Notes under the pieces: generated by a model | Told to the model about the DNA's origin: nothing | Databases searched by the model: none | Seen by the model: only the letters and a program-made list of their open reading frames with translations | Shown: piece by piece, positions 29,464 through 38,291 of the stretch | How the letters are laid out: each line of letters starts with the position of its first letter | Numbering within the stretch: position 1 is the stretch's first letter | Position numbers and translations under genes: made by a program | NCBI GenBank assembly: GCA_030448225.1 | Contig: JAUJNJ010000003.1 | Coordinates: forward strand, 70,887-134,886 | From: Phycisphaerae bacterium | GTDB lineage: Bacteria > Planctomycetota > Phycisphaerae > Tepidisphaerales > Tepidisphaeraceae | Direction: 5' to 3' | Length of the DNA stretch: 64,000 nt

Positions 29464-29509
29464 AAAAAAACGCTCCCCTCGTCCCAGTCTGCGGGGCGAG
29501 GGGAGCGTT
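29464..29509 (-). terminator. strong rho-independent terminator
   Basis: AACGCTCCCCTCG (29469-29481) and CGAGGGGAGCGTT (29497-29509) form a perfect 13-bp stem, followed on the minus strand by a run of seven T. It ends leftward transcription coming from pnp before the rpsB promoter. Confidence 0.85.
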
Positions 29510-29537
29510 GTGCGTGAGGTTCTGAGGGTCCGAGAGC

Positions 29538-29650
29538 AACGAGACGGGGAGACGACTGGAGTGGGGAGTGACCGGAACGCGTCCGTTCTCCTGTCGAATC
29601 GTCTTGGTCTCTCCGTCCTGTCTCCGTGCCTCCGTGACTCCGTCGTGCTC
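29538..29650. repeat. degenerate CTCCGTG-unit repeat
   Basis: CTCTCCGTCCTGTCTCCGTG at about 29612 is a degenerate CTCCGTG tract, with a partial inverted counterpart GAGACGGGGAGACGACTGGAG at 29538. It is a decayed member of the ACCACGGAGACACGGAG family. It sits between the pnp 3' hairpin and the strong terminator. Confidence 0.5.
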
Positions 29651-29651
29651 A

Positions 29652-29796
29652 AGAGCTTCTAAAAGTACCGGTCTGCGAGGAAAGTCATCCTGAGCCGCAG
29701 CGAAGGATCTCTCACGATCCTCGGGAGAACCGCGGGAGATCCTTCGCTGCGGCTCAGGATGACACATCCCCGCGAACCAGTACTTGTAAAAGCTCT
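29652..29796. repeat. GTCATCC long hairpin, copy 2, with extended arms
   Basis: GTCATCCTGAGCCGCAGCGA at 29684 is mirrored by TCGCTGCGGCTCAGGATGAC ending at 29763. The complementarity extends outwards through AGAGCTTCTAAAAGTAC (29652-29668) and GTACTTGTAAAAGCTCT (29780-29796, 15 of 17 paired), making a hairpin of about 145 bases. It abuts the annotated end of pnp. Confidence 0.8.
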
Positions 29797-32156
29797 AAAA
29801 CATCCCCACTGAAGTGGGGACGCCGGTGGGGCGTTGCGCGGGGACGCGGGCCGCGGTCGCCGCCGCCGCCGCGGGGGCCGCGATCGCCACCGCCGCCGCC
29901 GCCGCCACGGGGGCCGCGGTCGCCGCCGCCACCGCCGCGCGGGCCGCGGTCGCCACCGCCACCGCCGCCGCGGTACTCGTCCTGGCCGCCGCCGCCGTTG
30001 CCGCCGGCGGGGCGCCGACGGGGTCGGGGTCGCTCAGGCCTTCGTCCTTCATCGCGGCCTTGCGGCTGAGCTTAATGCGGCCCTGGTCGTCGATCAGGAT
30101 CACCTTCACCCGCACCTCGTCGCCGACCTGCACCACGTCGGTCGTGCGGTCGACGTACTTGTCGGACAGCTCGCTGACGTGGCACAAGCCGTCGGTCTCG
30201 GCGCGCGATCTCGACGAACGCGCCGAAATCCTTGATGCTCACCACCCTGCCGGCGTAAATCTTGCCGACCTTCACTTCGGCGGTCATCGCCTCGACGATG
30301 TCGCGGCAGCGCTCGGCGCCGGCGGCGTCGGTGCTGCTGATGAAGACGGTGCCGTCGTCCTCGATGTCGATGCGGGTGTTGGTGTCCTCCTGGAGCTTCT
30401 TGATGTTCTTGCCGCCCGGGCCGATCAGCTTGCCGATCTTCTCCGGGTCGATCTTCACCGTCAGCAGCCGCGGCGCCCACTGGCTGATCGTCTCGCGCGG
30501 GGCGGCGAGCGTCTCGGCCATCTTCGCGAGGATCACCTCGCGGGCGCTCTTGGCGCGGTGCAGGCTCTGGCGGACCACGTCGTAGTCAATGCCCTCGATC
30601 TTGATGTCGAGCTGGATCGCGGTGATGCCGTCGCGCGTGCCGCAGACCTTGAAGTCCATGTCGCCGAAGTGGTCCTCCTCGCCGATGATGTCGGTCAGGA
30701 GCACCTTCTTCTCCCCCTCCTGCACGAGGCCGATCGAGATGCCCGCGACGGGCTTCGTGATCGGCACGCCGGCGTCCATCAGGGCGAGGGTGCCGGCGCA
30801 GCTCGAGGCCATCGACGACGAGCCGTTGGACTCCAGGATGTCGCTGATGACCTTCACGGTGTACGGGAACTGCTCGACCGCCGGCAGCACGGCGATCAGG
30901 CTGCGCTCGGCGAGCGCGCCGTGGCCGATCTCGCGGCGGCCCGGGCCGCGGATCGGGCGGACCTCGCCGACCGAGTAGCTCGGGAAGTTGTAGTGCAGCA
31001 TGAACTTCTGGCTGTACTCGTCGGTCAGCCCGTCGACCATCTGCTCGTCGCTGCTCGTGCCGAGCACGACCGTGCACATCGACTGCGTCTCGCCGCGGGT
31101 GAACACCGACGACCCGTGTACGCGGGGCAGGATGCCGACCTCGCACGCGATCGGGCGGATCGTCTCGAAGTCGCGGCCGTCGGGGCGGACGCCGGCGAGG
31201 ATCGCCTCGCGCGTCACCTGTTCCTCGATCTCCGAGAAGATGTTGCGGAGTTTCTTCACCTCGGTCTTCTGGGCGATGATCGACGCGTAGCTGGCGTTGA
31301 CGTCGGTGACCGGCGGGGCGAACTCGGTCAGCAGATCGTCGAGGATCGACTTGACCGCCGCGCTGCGGTCGTGCTTGCCGGGGCGGCCCTTCACCTCGCG
31401 GATCTTGCCCATCACGCGGGTGCGGACGTTCTCGGCGAACGCCGCGTCGGCGCTCTTGGCCCCGCCGACCTTCGGCGTGCCGGCCTTCTGCTGGAGTTCC
31501 TCGATCATCCCGACGATCTCGATGATTGCCTTGTGGCCGAACTCGATCGCGTCGGCGGTGTCGTCCTCGGTCGTCTCGCGGGCGCCCACCTCGATCATGT
31601 TGATCGCGTTGCGCGTCCCGGCGACGACGACGTCCATGTCGCTGTACTCGATCTGCTCCACGGTCGGGTTCAGGACGAGCTTGCCCTCGATCCGGCCGAC
31701 GCGTACGTGCGCGATCGGGCGGATGAACGGGATGTCGCTGATCGCGATCGCGGCGCTGGCGGCGATCCCGCTGAACACGTCCGGGTCGTTCTCGTGGTCG
31801 AACGCCAGCACGTTCAGGTGGACCTGCACCTCGTCCATGAACCCCTTGGGGAACAGCGGGCGCATCGGGCGGTCGATGAGGCGGGCGGTGAGGATCTCCT
31901 TCGTCGTCGGCCGGCCCTCGCGCTTCAGGAACCCGCCGGGGAACTTGCCGGCGGCGGCGCGGCGCTCGCGGTAGTCGACCTGGAGCGGGAAGAAGTCGAT
32001 GCCCTCGCGCGGGTTGGCGCGGACGACGGCGCCGAAGACGACGCTGTCGCCGTACTGCACGGTGACCGCGCCGCCGGCGAGCTTGGCGTACGTGCCGGTC
32101 GAGATCACGAGCGGGCGCCCGCCGACCTGGCGTTCGATTCGAATGGCTTGTTGCAT
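29795..32156 (-). CDS. pnp: polynucleotide phosphorylase with Arg/Gly-rich tail (frameshifted near 3' end)
   Basis: PNPase degrades RNA 3' to 5' with phosphate and is a degradosome core enzyme. Two RNase PH-type domains are present ([39 protein letters not shown]), then a KH domain ([19 protein letters not shown]) and an S1 domain ([17 protein letters not shown]). The frame changes near 30200 in the S1 domain, continuing [21 protein letters not shown] second change near 30000 leads into a tail whose likely correct frame reads [20 protein letters not shown] with repeated DRGPRGGGG units. That RGG-like tail is unusual for PNPase. The exact stop is uncertain, because a G run near 29808 could hide another indel. 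Confidence 0.93.
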
Positions 32157-32282
32157 GCAGGGATTCCTTCTGTCCGGCCTCTCTCGGAAAACGAACCGGC
32201 GGCGCGATGGGCCGCGCGTCCCGGCGGGCGGCAGGGCGGGACCGACAGGAGGAAATGCGGAATGATGAGGGCTCGCGGAAGT

Positions 32283-32376
32283 CGCTAGTTGCTAGTTGTC
32301 AGTTGCTAGTGAAGAGGCGGGCGGCGCCTGGCGCTCTTCTCTCTTACTAGCAACTAGCAACTCTCAACTAGCAACT
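32283..32376. repeat. heptamer palindrome, unit CTAGTTG
   Basis: CGCTAGTTGCTAGTTGTCAG... (32283-32310) and ACTAGCAACTAGCAACTCTC... (32346-32376) are inverted arrays of a 7-base unit around a GGCGCC-containing loop. It lies upstream of pnp and would form a hairpin of nearly 30 bp. Confidence 0.8.
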
Positions 32377-32540
32377 GCTCCAAGCCGTCATCATTCAGCA
32401 CTTCCCCTCGGCACGCGCCCCGCGCGGGTGAGACCCACCCGGGGGACGTTCGTTTGCCCGCCGCGGCCGGAGGCCAGTTGGGGTAGGGGCGCGCGGCGGG
32501 GGATAAACCTCTTGTAAATGTCCGAACGACTTTGCTGGAT

Positions 32541-32700
32541 TCAAGCACGGAGACACGGGGAGGAGAAGACGAGGATGGAAGATGGAGAATGGAAGGTGGA
32601 GGAAGAGCACCGGGACCGGCTCTTCCGTCTTCCTCCATCCTCTATCTTCCATCCTCCACCTTCGTCTTCCCCTCCTACCTCCGTGTCTCCGTGGTCCAAC
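32541..32700. repeat. nested two-unit palindrome (CACGGAGACACGGGG outside, GATGGAA inside)
   Basis: The outer arms AAGCACGGAGACACGGGGAG and CTCCGTGTCTCCGTGGTCC flank inner arms. The left inner arm is GAGGATGGAAGATGGAGAAT...; the right is ...CCTCTATCTTCCATCCTCC. Two different tandem units are thus arranged concentrically in one hairpin of about 160 bases. It lies between pnp and the rpsO terminator. Confidence 0.85.
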
Positions 32701-32723
32701 TTCTTCAACGCGACACGGGTAAA

Positions 32724-32757
32724 CAAAAAGTGCCGAGCCCACCCGGGCTCAGCACTT
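32724..32757 (-). terminator. rho-independent terminator of rpsO
   Basis: A 13-bp stem with one G-U pair (32757-32745 with 32740-32728) is followed on the minus strand by TTTTTGTTT. It lies 14 bases after the rpsO stop. Confidence 0.85.
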
Positions 32758-32771
32758 GAATGCGGCAGGCC

Positions 32772-33038
32772 TTACTTACGCAGGCCGAGTCGCTGAATGA
32801 TCTGTTGGTAGCGGGTGCGGTCCTCGCGGGTGAGGTACTTCAGCAGACTGTTCCGCCGGCTGACCATCTTGAGCAGCCCGCGGCGCGACGAGTGGTCCTT
32901 CTTGTGCGTCCGCAGGTGGTCGGTCAACTCGGTGATCTGCCGGGTCAGCAGCGCGATCTGCACCTCGGGCGAGCCGGTGTCCTTGTCGTGAATCTTGTAG
33001 TCGGTGACGATCTGGTTCTTGGCTTCGGCGTTCATCAT
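32772..33038 (-). CDS. rpsO: 30S ribosomal protein S15
   Basis: This 88-residue protein has the complete S15 signature ([59 protein letters not shown]). It binds 16S rRNA early in assembly of the platform of the small subunit. An AGGAG box precedes the ATGATG start, so either ATG may be used. It is immediately upstream of pnp on the same strand, the conserved rpsO-pnp order, but a strong terminator and two large palindromes separate them. The frame is intact. Confidence 0.97.
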   Translation of the reverse strand: MMNAEAKNQIVTDYKIHDKDTGSPEVQIALLTRQITELTDHLRTHKKDHSSRRGLLKMVSRRNSLLKYLTREDRTRYQQIIQRLGLRK

Positions 33039-33301
33039 CGAGGCGGTCTCCTAGACACCAAACCCCCAGCAATCCGTGCCGGCCGGGTCGGTCATGGTAG
33101 GGTCCCGCGCCACACGATGCGGCGACGGGAAGCGGGCCACGATAGGCGATCCGCGCTGCGGTTTCAAGGGAAGGCGACGCGCCGGGGCGGGGGGCGATGG
33201 GCAAGCGTCGGCAATGTCCGCCCGTTACATAATTATGCGAAGGTGGACTCGTAGGACCGAAAGAATTGCCGCGGATCGCAGCGTGCCAGAAAGCGCCGGT
33301 T

Positions 33302-33380
33302 GCACCTCATAGCCGCGGGCGGAAGCCCGCTGGTCTTCCGCAGAAAGACCGACGGGCTTCCGCCCGCGGCTATCAGGTGC
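33302..33380. repeat. REP-like 28-bp inverted repeat
   Basis: Arms at 33302-33329 and 33353-33380 match at 27 of 28 positions; their core is ATAGCCGCGGGCGGAAGCCCG inverted. The loop holds a smaller GGTCTT/AAGACC pair. No second copy is in the window. It lies downstream of the leftward receiver gene. Bases 33039-33300 hold nothing recognisable except the rpsO leader. Confidence 0.75.
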
Positions 33381-33433
33381 GCTCCGCGGGGTAGATCATT
33401 CCGAACCGTGATCGACGATCAGCATTCCGCGTG

Positions 33434-33493
33434 CTCGCGGCAACGCGCCTGCACTCGCGGCAACGCGCCTGCACTCGCGGCGACGCGCCCGCA
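33434..33493. repeat. three tandem copies of a 20-bp unit
   Basis: The unit CTCGCGGCAACGCGCCTGCA occurs exactly at 33434-33453 and 33454-33473, then with two changes at 33474-33493. It lies within 35 bases of the 3' end of the receiver gene. Confidence 0.75.
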
Positions 33494-33527
33494 CGCACTC
33501 CCGCGTATACGGGCACGACTGGGCGGC

Positions 33528-33926
33528 TCACGCCGTCGGCGCGGGGCTGAGCAGGCGCTCGGCGGCGGAGATGAGCTTGTCCATCTTCACGGGCTTGTTC
33601 AAGTACTCGCTGACGCCGAGGCTCTCGGCGTACATCTTGTGCCGCGCGCCCTGGTTGCCGGTGATCATGATCACGAACGGCTTGGCGTTGCGCGGCTTCT
33701 TCGCCTTGATCTTCTCCAGCACGAGGAACCCGCTGCGCCCGGGGAGCATCATGTCGAGCACGACGAGGTCGGGCTGGTTCCGCTCCGCGAGTTCCACCGC
33801 CTTGTTGCCGTTGCCGGCCGTCTCGATCTGCGCGCCGGTCGGTTCGAAGGCGGCCTGCATGCTGAACAGGATGTCCGAGTCGTCGTCGACGAGGAGCACC
33901 TTCTTGTCTTTCAACGCGTCGGTCAT
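33528..33926 (-). CDS. single-domain response regulator (CheY-like receiver)
   Basis: This is a receiver domain of about 132 residues with no output domain. Acidic residues are in KVLLVDDDSDILFSM, the phosphoacceptor Asp is in LVVLDMMLPGRSG, the Thr is in VIMITGNQG and the Lys is in YLNKPVKMDKLI. It would be phosphorylated by a histidine kinase, but none is encoded nearby, so the partner is unknown. The ATG at 33926 is chosen for the GGAG box five bases upstream; the frame is open further but lacks a site. Close spacing to divergent murI implies a shared control region. Confidence 0.9.
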   Translation of the reverse strand: MTDALKDKKVLLVDDDSDILFSMQAAFEPTGAQIETAGNGNKAVELAERNQPDLVVLDMMLPGRSGFLVLEKIKAKKPRNAKPFVIMITGNQGARHKMYAESLGVSEYLNKPVKMDKLISAAERLLSPAPTA

Positions 33927-34112
33927 GGCAAACTCCGGGTGTATGGTCGCGGCCGGTTCGAGTGTCGGCAGGCCGCGGGGGATTGTCAAGAAAAGCCCGG
34001 CGGCGGCCCGATAACGACCGGCCGCGGGTCTGGCGCGAACCGGCGAGTCGGGGACCGACGAACGTCGTCGGCCGGGCCCGCCGCGCGTCCGCGCGACCGG
34101 CTGCGCCCCCTT

Positions 34113-35018
34113 ATGTCGCCGAACTCCCCGATTATAGTCCTCGACAGTGGCCTGGGCGGATTAACCGTCGCCCGGTCGATCCGCGCGGCCCTGCCCCACG
34201 AGCGGCTGCTCTACTTCGGCGACACCGCCCGCCTGCCGTACGGCAACCGGTCGGCGCCGACGGTCACGGCGTACGTCCGGCAGATCGTCGCGTTCCTGCG
34301 GCCGCACCGCCCGAAGCATGTCGTGATCGCCTGCAACACCGCCACCGCCCTGGCGATGCCGGCCGTGCGGGCGGCGTTCCCCGAGATATCGTTCAGCGGC
34401 GTGATCGAGCCGGGCGCCAAGGCGGCGGCCGGGGCGGCGGGGGCCAAGGCGGTGCCGGTCATCGGCGTGCTCGCCACCGAGGCGACCGTGCGGTCCAAGG
34501 CGTACGAGCGGGCGATCCACCGCCACCGCAGCCACGTCCGCCTCCTGCTCCAGCAGGCGCCGCTGCTCGCCGCGATGATCGAGGAGGGGCGGCACGACCG
34601 CGACCCGCTGTTGCGGATGGCGCTGAAGGGTTACCTGCTGCCGCTGGCGAAGCGCAAGATCGACGTGCTGGTGCTCGGGTGCACGCACTACCCGGTGCTG
34701 AAGGGCCTGATCGGCCGCATGCTCGGCGAGCGCGTGCGCGTGATTGACTCGGCCGACCAGTGCGCCGAAGATGTCGCCCGCCGACTCCGCACCACCGGCC
34801 TGCTGCGGCCCGGCCCGGCGATCCCGGCGACGACCGCCGAGGACGTCGAGAGCGCCGACCTCGACGCCGTCCGGTGCTTCGTGACCGACGACGCCGTGCG
34901 GTTCGCGAAGTTGGCCCCGCGGTTCCTCGGCGCGAAGATCCGCACGCCGGAACTCGTGACGCCCGAACAGTTGCAGGCGCTCACGAGCGGGCCCGTGCCG
35001 TTTCGGGAAGCGGTGTGA
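34113..35018 (+). CDS. murI: glutamate racemase
   Basis: MurI supplies D-glutamate for peptidoglycan, which is noteworthy because planctomycetes were once thought to lack a wall. The 301-residue protein has the family landmarks: LDSGLGGLTVARSIR (catalytic Asp region), LLYFGDTARLPYG, the first catalytic Cys in VIACNTATALAMP and the second in VLGCTHYPVLKG. The C-terminus FLGAKIRTPELV is somewhat longer than usual. The start at ATG 34113 gives the expected N-terminus just before PIIVLDSG. The frame is intact. Confidence 0.94.
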   Translation: MSPNSPIIVLDSGLGGLTVARSIRAALPHERLLYFGDTARLPYGNRSAPTVTAYVRQIVAFLRPHRPKHVVIACNTATALAMPAVRAAFPEISFSGVIEPGAKAAAGAAGAKAVPVIGVLATEATVRSKAYERAIHRHRSHVRLLLQQAPLLAAMIEEGRHDRDPLLRMALKGYLLPLAKRKIDVLVLGCTHYPVLKGLIGRMLGERVRVIDSADQCAEDVARRLRTTGLLRPGPAIPATTAEDVESADLDAVRCFVTDDAVRFAKLAPRFLGAKIRTPELVTPEQLQALTSGPVPFREAV

Positions 35019-35058
35019 CGATGGCGGGTCGATCGACGAGGGAAGCGACCCCGAGTTC

Positions 35059-35736
35059 ATGATGACACTGACCCTTCCCCGCCGTCCCGCCTGCCGATCG
35101 CTCGCCGCCGCGATGCTGATTTTGCTCGCGTCGTGCGCGACCGGGTGTCAGCAGATCCGCCGGGCGTCGGACATGGTCGCGGGCAACACGCCGGGGCGGT
35201 ACGCGCGGCAGATGGAGAACGACGCGTCGCCCGACCTGCGTTGGAAGGGGATGACGCGGCTCGTTGACCACGACTTCGCCAAGCGCCCGCCGTACACGAC
35301 GCGCTACCGCCAGATCGCCACGAACGACCCCGACCCGCTCGTGCGCGCCGTCGCGGTGCGCTCGCTGAACCGCGCGCGCGACGCCGGCGCGACGGACGTG
35401 TACATCCGGTCGTTGACCGACCCGAGCGACCTCGTGCGGCTCGAGGGGGCCAAGGCGCTGACGAACCTGCCCGACCCCGCCGCCGCCGCGCCGCTGCTGG
35501 CGCTGCTGAACGGCCCGGAGGAGGCGCGCGACGTGCGTTTCGCGGCGACCGAGGCGCTGAAGCATTACAAGCAGTTGAACGTCGCCCGCGCGCTCGTCGC
35601 GCGGCTGAACGAGCGCGACTTCGGCATCGCCTGGCAGGCCCGCCGCAGCCTCCGCCGAATGACCCAGCGCGACCTCGGCTACAACGAACCCGCCTGGCTC
35701 CAGTTCTTCACCGGGCCGGAGACGCCGTTCGGGTAG
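35059..35736 (+). CDS. HEAT-repeat lipoprotein
   Basis: This 225-residue protein has a lipoprotein signal (SLAAAMLILLASCATGCQQ). Its most likely modified residue is the Cys of ATGC. Residues 55-200 form three to four helical repeats of HEAT/PBS-lyase type (PDPLVRAVAVRSLNRARDAG; PSDLVRLEGAKALTNLPDP; ARDVRFAATEALKHY). Such repeats are protein-interaction surfaces. It begins 40 bases after murI on the same strand and may be cotranscribed. A heptamer palindrome follows at once. Exact role is unknown. Confidence 0.8.
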   Translation: MMTLTLPRRPACRSLAAAMLILLASCATGCQQIRRASDMVAGNTPGRYARQMENDASPDLRWKGMTRLVDHDFAKRPPYTTRYRQIATNDPDPLVRAVAVRSLNRARDAGATDVYIRSLTDPSDLVRLEGAKALTNLPDPAAAAPLLALLNGPEEARDVRFAATEALKHYKQLNVARALVARLNERDFGIAWQARRSLRRMTQRDLGYNEPAWLQFFTGPETPFG

Positions 35737-35745
35737 GGGTGGGGG

Positions 35746-35899
35746 AGGAGTCAAGGGTCAAGAGTCAAGAGTCAAGGGTCAGCGGACGGTGGCCCCTGGC
35801 AGTTCCGCGTCGGTCATCCAACTAACGTTCTCGAACCTTGCCCGTTGCCCTTCGCGCTTAACCCTTCAGCTCCTGACCCTTGACCCTTGACCCTTGACC
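35746..35899. repeat. heptamer palindrome, unit GTCAAGA/GTCAAGG
   Basis: GTCAAGGGTCAAGAGTCAAG... (35746-35780) is mirrored by ...GACCCTTGACCCTTGACC (35862-35899), with partial repeats between. It begins ten bases after the stop of the HEAT lipoprotein. The remaining spacer to rnc (35900-36236) shows nothing else. Confidence 0.8.
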
Positions 35900-36236
35900 T
35901 CCCTCCCACTTCACGATTGACTTTCCCCCGTAAACCCGGTTAATTTCCCGCAATCTCGCCCGCGTGTCGCCGTTGGGCGGCCGTGGGGCCAGGTGCTCCG
36001 TCGCGAGCCGTTCGGCGCGTCCCGCCGGCGGGCTCGGTGTGCCGGATCGAGCGGAATACCGGTCTTGCCGATCGGGCGGCCCTCCCCGTGGGACGGGGCG
36101 ACGGGCCGCCGGCGATCGCCAAAGCTCGCGTTCTTCTCAACCCCTCCCGCCCAGCCAGCCGCGTAGTCGCCGCGCCCGCCGGTCCCGCCCGCCGGATCGC
36201 CGCCGTGAGTCGTACCCCGCATGGGAGCCCGCGCGC

Positions 36237-36971
36237 GTGACACCCGAAGCCATCGCCACGGCCGAGGAGATCCTCGGCTACTCGTTCCAGGACCTGGACC
36301 TCCTGAAGGAATCGCTCACCCACGCGTCGAGCGCGGACAACCGCCTCGACAGCAACGAGCGCATGGAGTTCCTCGGCGACGCCGTCCTCGACCTGATCAT
36401 CTGCGAGGAACTGTTCCGCCAGTTCCCCGACAAGCAGGAGGGGGAGCTGACCAAGATCAAGTCCGCCGTCGTCTCCCGCCGCACCTGCGCCGAGGTGGCG
36501 AACGACACCGGGCTGACCGACTGCCTCATCATCGGCAAGGGGATCAGCTCGCGCAGCGCGATGCCCAGCTCGCTGGCGGCGGCGGTGTACGAGTCGATCG
36601 TGGCGGCGGTCTACCTCGACGGCGGGTTCGAGGTGGTGAAGGAGTACGTCCTGCGCACGATGCGGCCGAAGATCGAGGAGATCGGCCGCGACGCCAGCCT
36701 CCAGAACTACAAGGCCGTCCTCCAGCAGCACGCGCAGAAGGTGATGGGCGCCACGCCGGTCTACGAGCTGCTCGACGAGAAGGGCCCCGACCACAGCAAG
36801 TGCTTCGAGATCGGCGTGATGATCGACGGCCGCCGCTTCACCACCGCCTGGGGCCCGAACAAGAAGATGGCCGAGCAGAAGGCGGCCCTGCTGGCGCTGG
36901 AGGACCTCGGGCTGATGACCGCCAAGGAGGTCGACGAGGCGATCGACGAGGTGGCGGAGGAAGTGGAATGA
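36237..36971 (+). CDS. rnc: ribonuclease III
   Basis: RNase III cleaves double-stranded RNA in rRNA and mRNA processing. The 244-residue length is normal. The signature SNERMEFLGDAVLDLI holds the catalytic Glu and Asp near residues 40-46, with the second acidic site in AAAVYESIVAAVYLDGG. The C-terminal dsRNA-binding domain begins DASLQNYKAVLQQHAQ and ends KKMAEQKAALLALEDLG. The GTG start at 36237 gives the expected N-terminus; the frame is open further upstream but arginine-rich and unlike RNase III. Abundant long hairpins in this genome would be possible substrates if transcribed. Confidence 0.95.
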   Translation: MTPEAIATAEEILGYSFQDLDLLKESLTHASSADNRLDSNERMEFLGDAVLDLIICEELFRQFPDKQEGELTKIKSAVVSRRTCAEVANDTGLTDCLIIGKGISSRSAMPSSLAAAVYESIVAAVYLDGGFEVVKEYVLRTMRPKIEEIGRDASLQNYKAVLQQHAQKVMGATPVYELLDEKGPDHSKCFEIGVMIDGRRFTTAWGPNKKMAEQKAALLALEDLGLMTAKEVDEAIDEVAEEVE

Positions 36972-37085
36972 CGCCGTCGAGTCGACGTGGCGGGACGCCA
37001 GGCGCGCGAGGGTGCTCAATGCCGGTGGCCGGCGGCGGGTGCCCGTCTCCCCGGCGGAGCCCGGCCGCCGGTCCTCGCAACGCTC

Positions 37086-37591
37086 GTGAATGAGTACGAG
37101 ACGCATTACCGCGAGAGTCACGCGGCCGGCTTGGACGACTGGCGGAGCGCCGACGGGTCGAGGAGGCAACGGACCGTGGGCGCCCGCGCGCTCACCGCGG
37201 ATGGCAAACGGCAGCCTCACCAGCGGCGCTGAAGCAGGCGGTTCTCCGCACGGTCCGCGACCACTTGATGGAGCGGATGGGTGACATCAGCCAAGTCACG
37301 CGGTTCGACGATCTGATCCGGATCGTGGAAGACGCCGCGGTTCCCGGCTTTGGAACCCTGGCCCGATATGACACCGCACTCAGGATCGGGCGCGCTCGGG
37401 GTGCTCCCGGACAAGGTCTACCTGCACGCGGGAACCCACCCGCGGTGCCCGGGCACTCGGCTTAGATGTCACGTCGGGCGTGATTGCCGCGAGTCAGCTT
37501 CCGCCGGCGCTTCGTCGTCTTCAGCCTCAAGGAGGCGGAAGACTTCCTCTGCATCTTCAAGGACGAATTGACGCCTGATCTAGTCCATTGA
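37086..37591 (+). pseudogene. hypothetical protein, broken by several frameshifts
   Basis: Protein-like stretches in successive frames join into one product of about 165 residues: NEYETHYRESHAAGLDDWRS, then ALKQAVLRTVRDHLMERMGD and RFDDLIRIVEDAAVPGFG, then ALGVLPDKVYLHAGT, and finally FSLKEAEDFLCIFKDELTPD to a TGA at 37589-37591. Breaks lie near 37210, 37395 and 37450. The text is coherent, so this may be an intact gene damaged by sequence error rather than a true pseudogene. The family is not recognised. It converges on pyrE, ending 15 bases from that gene's stop codon. Confidence 0.5.
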
Positions 37592-37605
37592 ATTGCTCGC
37601 GCCGG

Positions 37606-38132
37606 TCACTTCACGCCCAGGTCCGTCGTCGTGAACAGGCTCTCGTACTTGTAGCCGGCCGATTCGATGTTCTGGCGGGCGCCCTCCTCGCGATCGATCA
37701 CGGCGACGATGCGGTCGATCGTGGCGCCGCCGCCCTCGAGCGTCTTGGCCGCCTCGAGCACCTGCCCGCCGGTGGTGAGCACGTCCTCGACGATCAGCAC
37801 GCGGCTCGCCCGCGTTTAGCGTCCCCTCGACGAGTTTGCTCGTGCCGTAGTCCTTCTTCTGGTTGCGGATGATGACGAACGGCTTGCCGCACTCCATCGC
37901 GGTGGCGGCCGCCAGCGCGCGACGGGCGCCGAGCTCCGCGCCGGCGATGCGGTCGACGCCGGCGGTCACGCGGGCGGCGAACATCTTGCCGAGCTCGCGA
38001 AGGATCTCCGGGCGGGTCTCGAAGAGGTACTTGTCTAGGTAGTACTTGCTCGTGCGCCCGCTGCGGAGCGTGAACTCGCCGCGGAGCAGGGCGACGTCGG
38101 CGATGCTGCTTGGCCAGGTCGTCTCGGTTCAT
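37606..38132 (-). CDS. pyrE: orotate phosphoribosyltransferase (frameshifted)
   Basis: PyrE joins orotate to PRPP to make orotidine 5'-phosphate in pyrimidine synthesis. From ATG 38132 (MNRDDLAKQ) the frame shifts near 38108 to ADVALLRGEFTLRSGRTSKY. It continues through AGAELGARRALAAATA and FVIIRNQKKDYGTSKLVEG, then shifts again near 37810 to the PRPP-binding motif VLIVEDVLTTGGQVLEA. The FTLRSGR(x)SKYY segment is characteristic of the family. Total length of about 175 residues is normal. Breaks are probably sequence errors. Confidence 0.88.
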
Positions 38133-38291
38133 GCCCCGAAGATCAGTGCGCCGCGCCGCGCGATCAATGGGGACCGAACTCGCAGCGCAGCGCACGACCC
38201 TCGACGCCGCCGACCCCCGCGCCCTCGGTTTAGCCGCCGCTCGCAGAGCGCGCACTCCCCGTTTTGAACTACAGGTCCGCGAACACCGACG

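Noticed and set aside
28073..32156. Programmed frameshifting in rpsB, tsf and pnp
   Set aside because: No slippery heptamers or shared signals occur at the breaks, the breaks differ in place and direction, and many unrelated genes in the window are affected. Sequence error explains all of them more simply.
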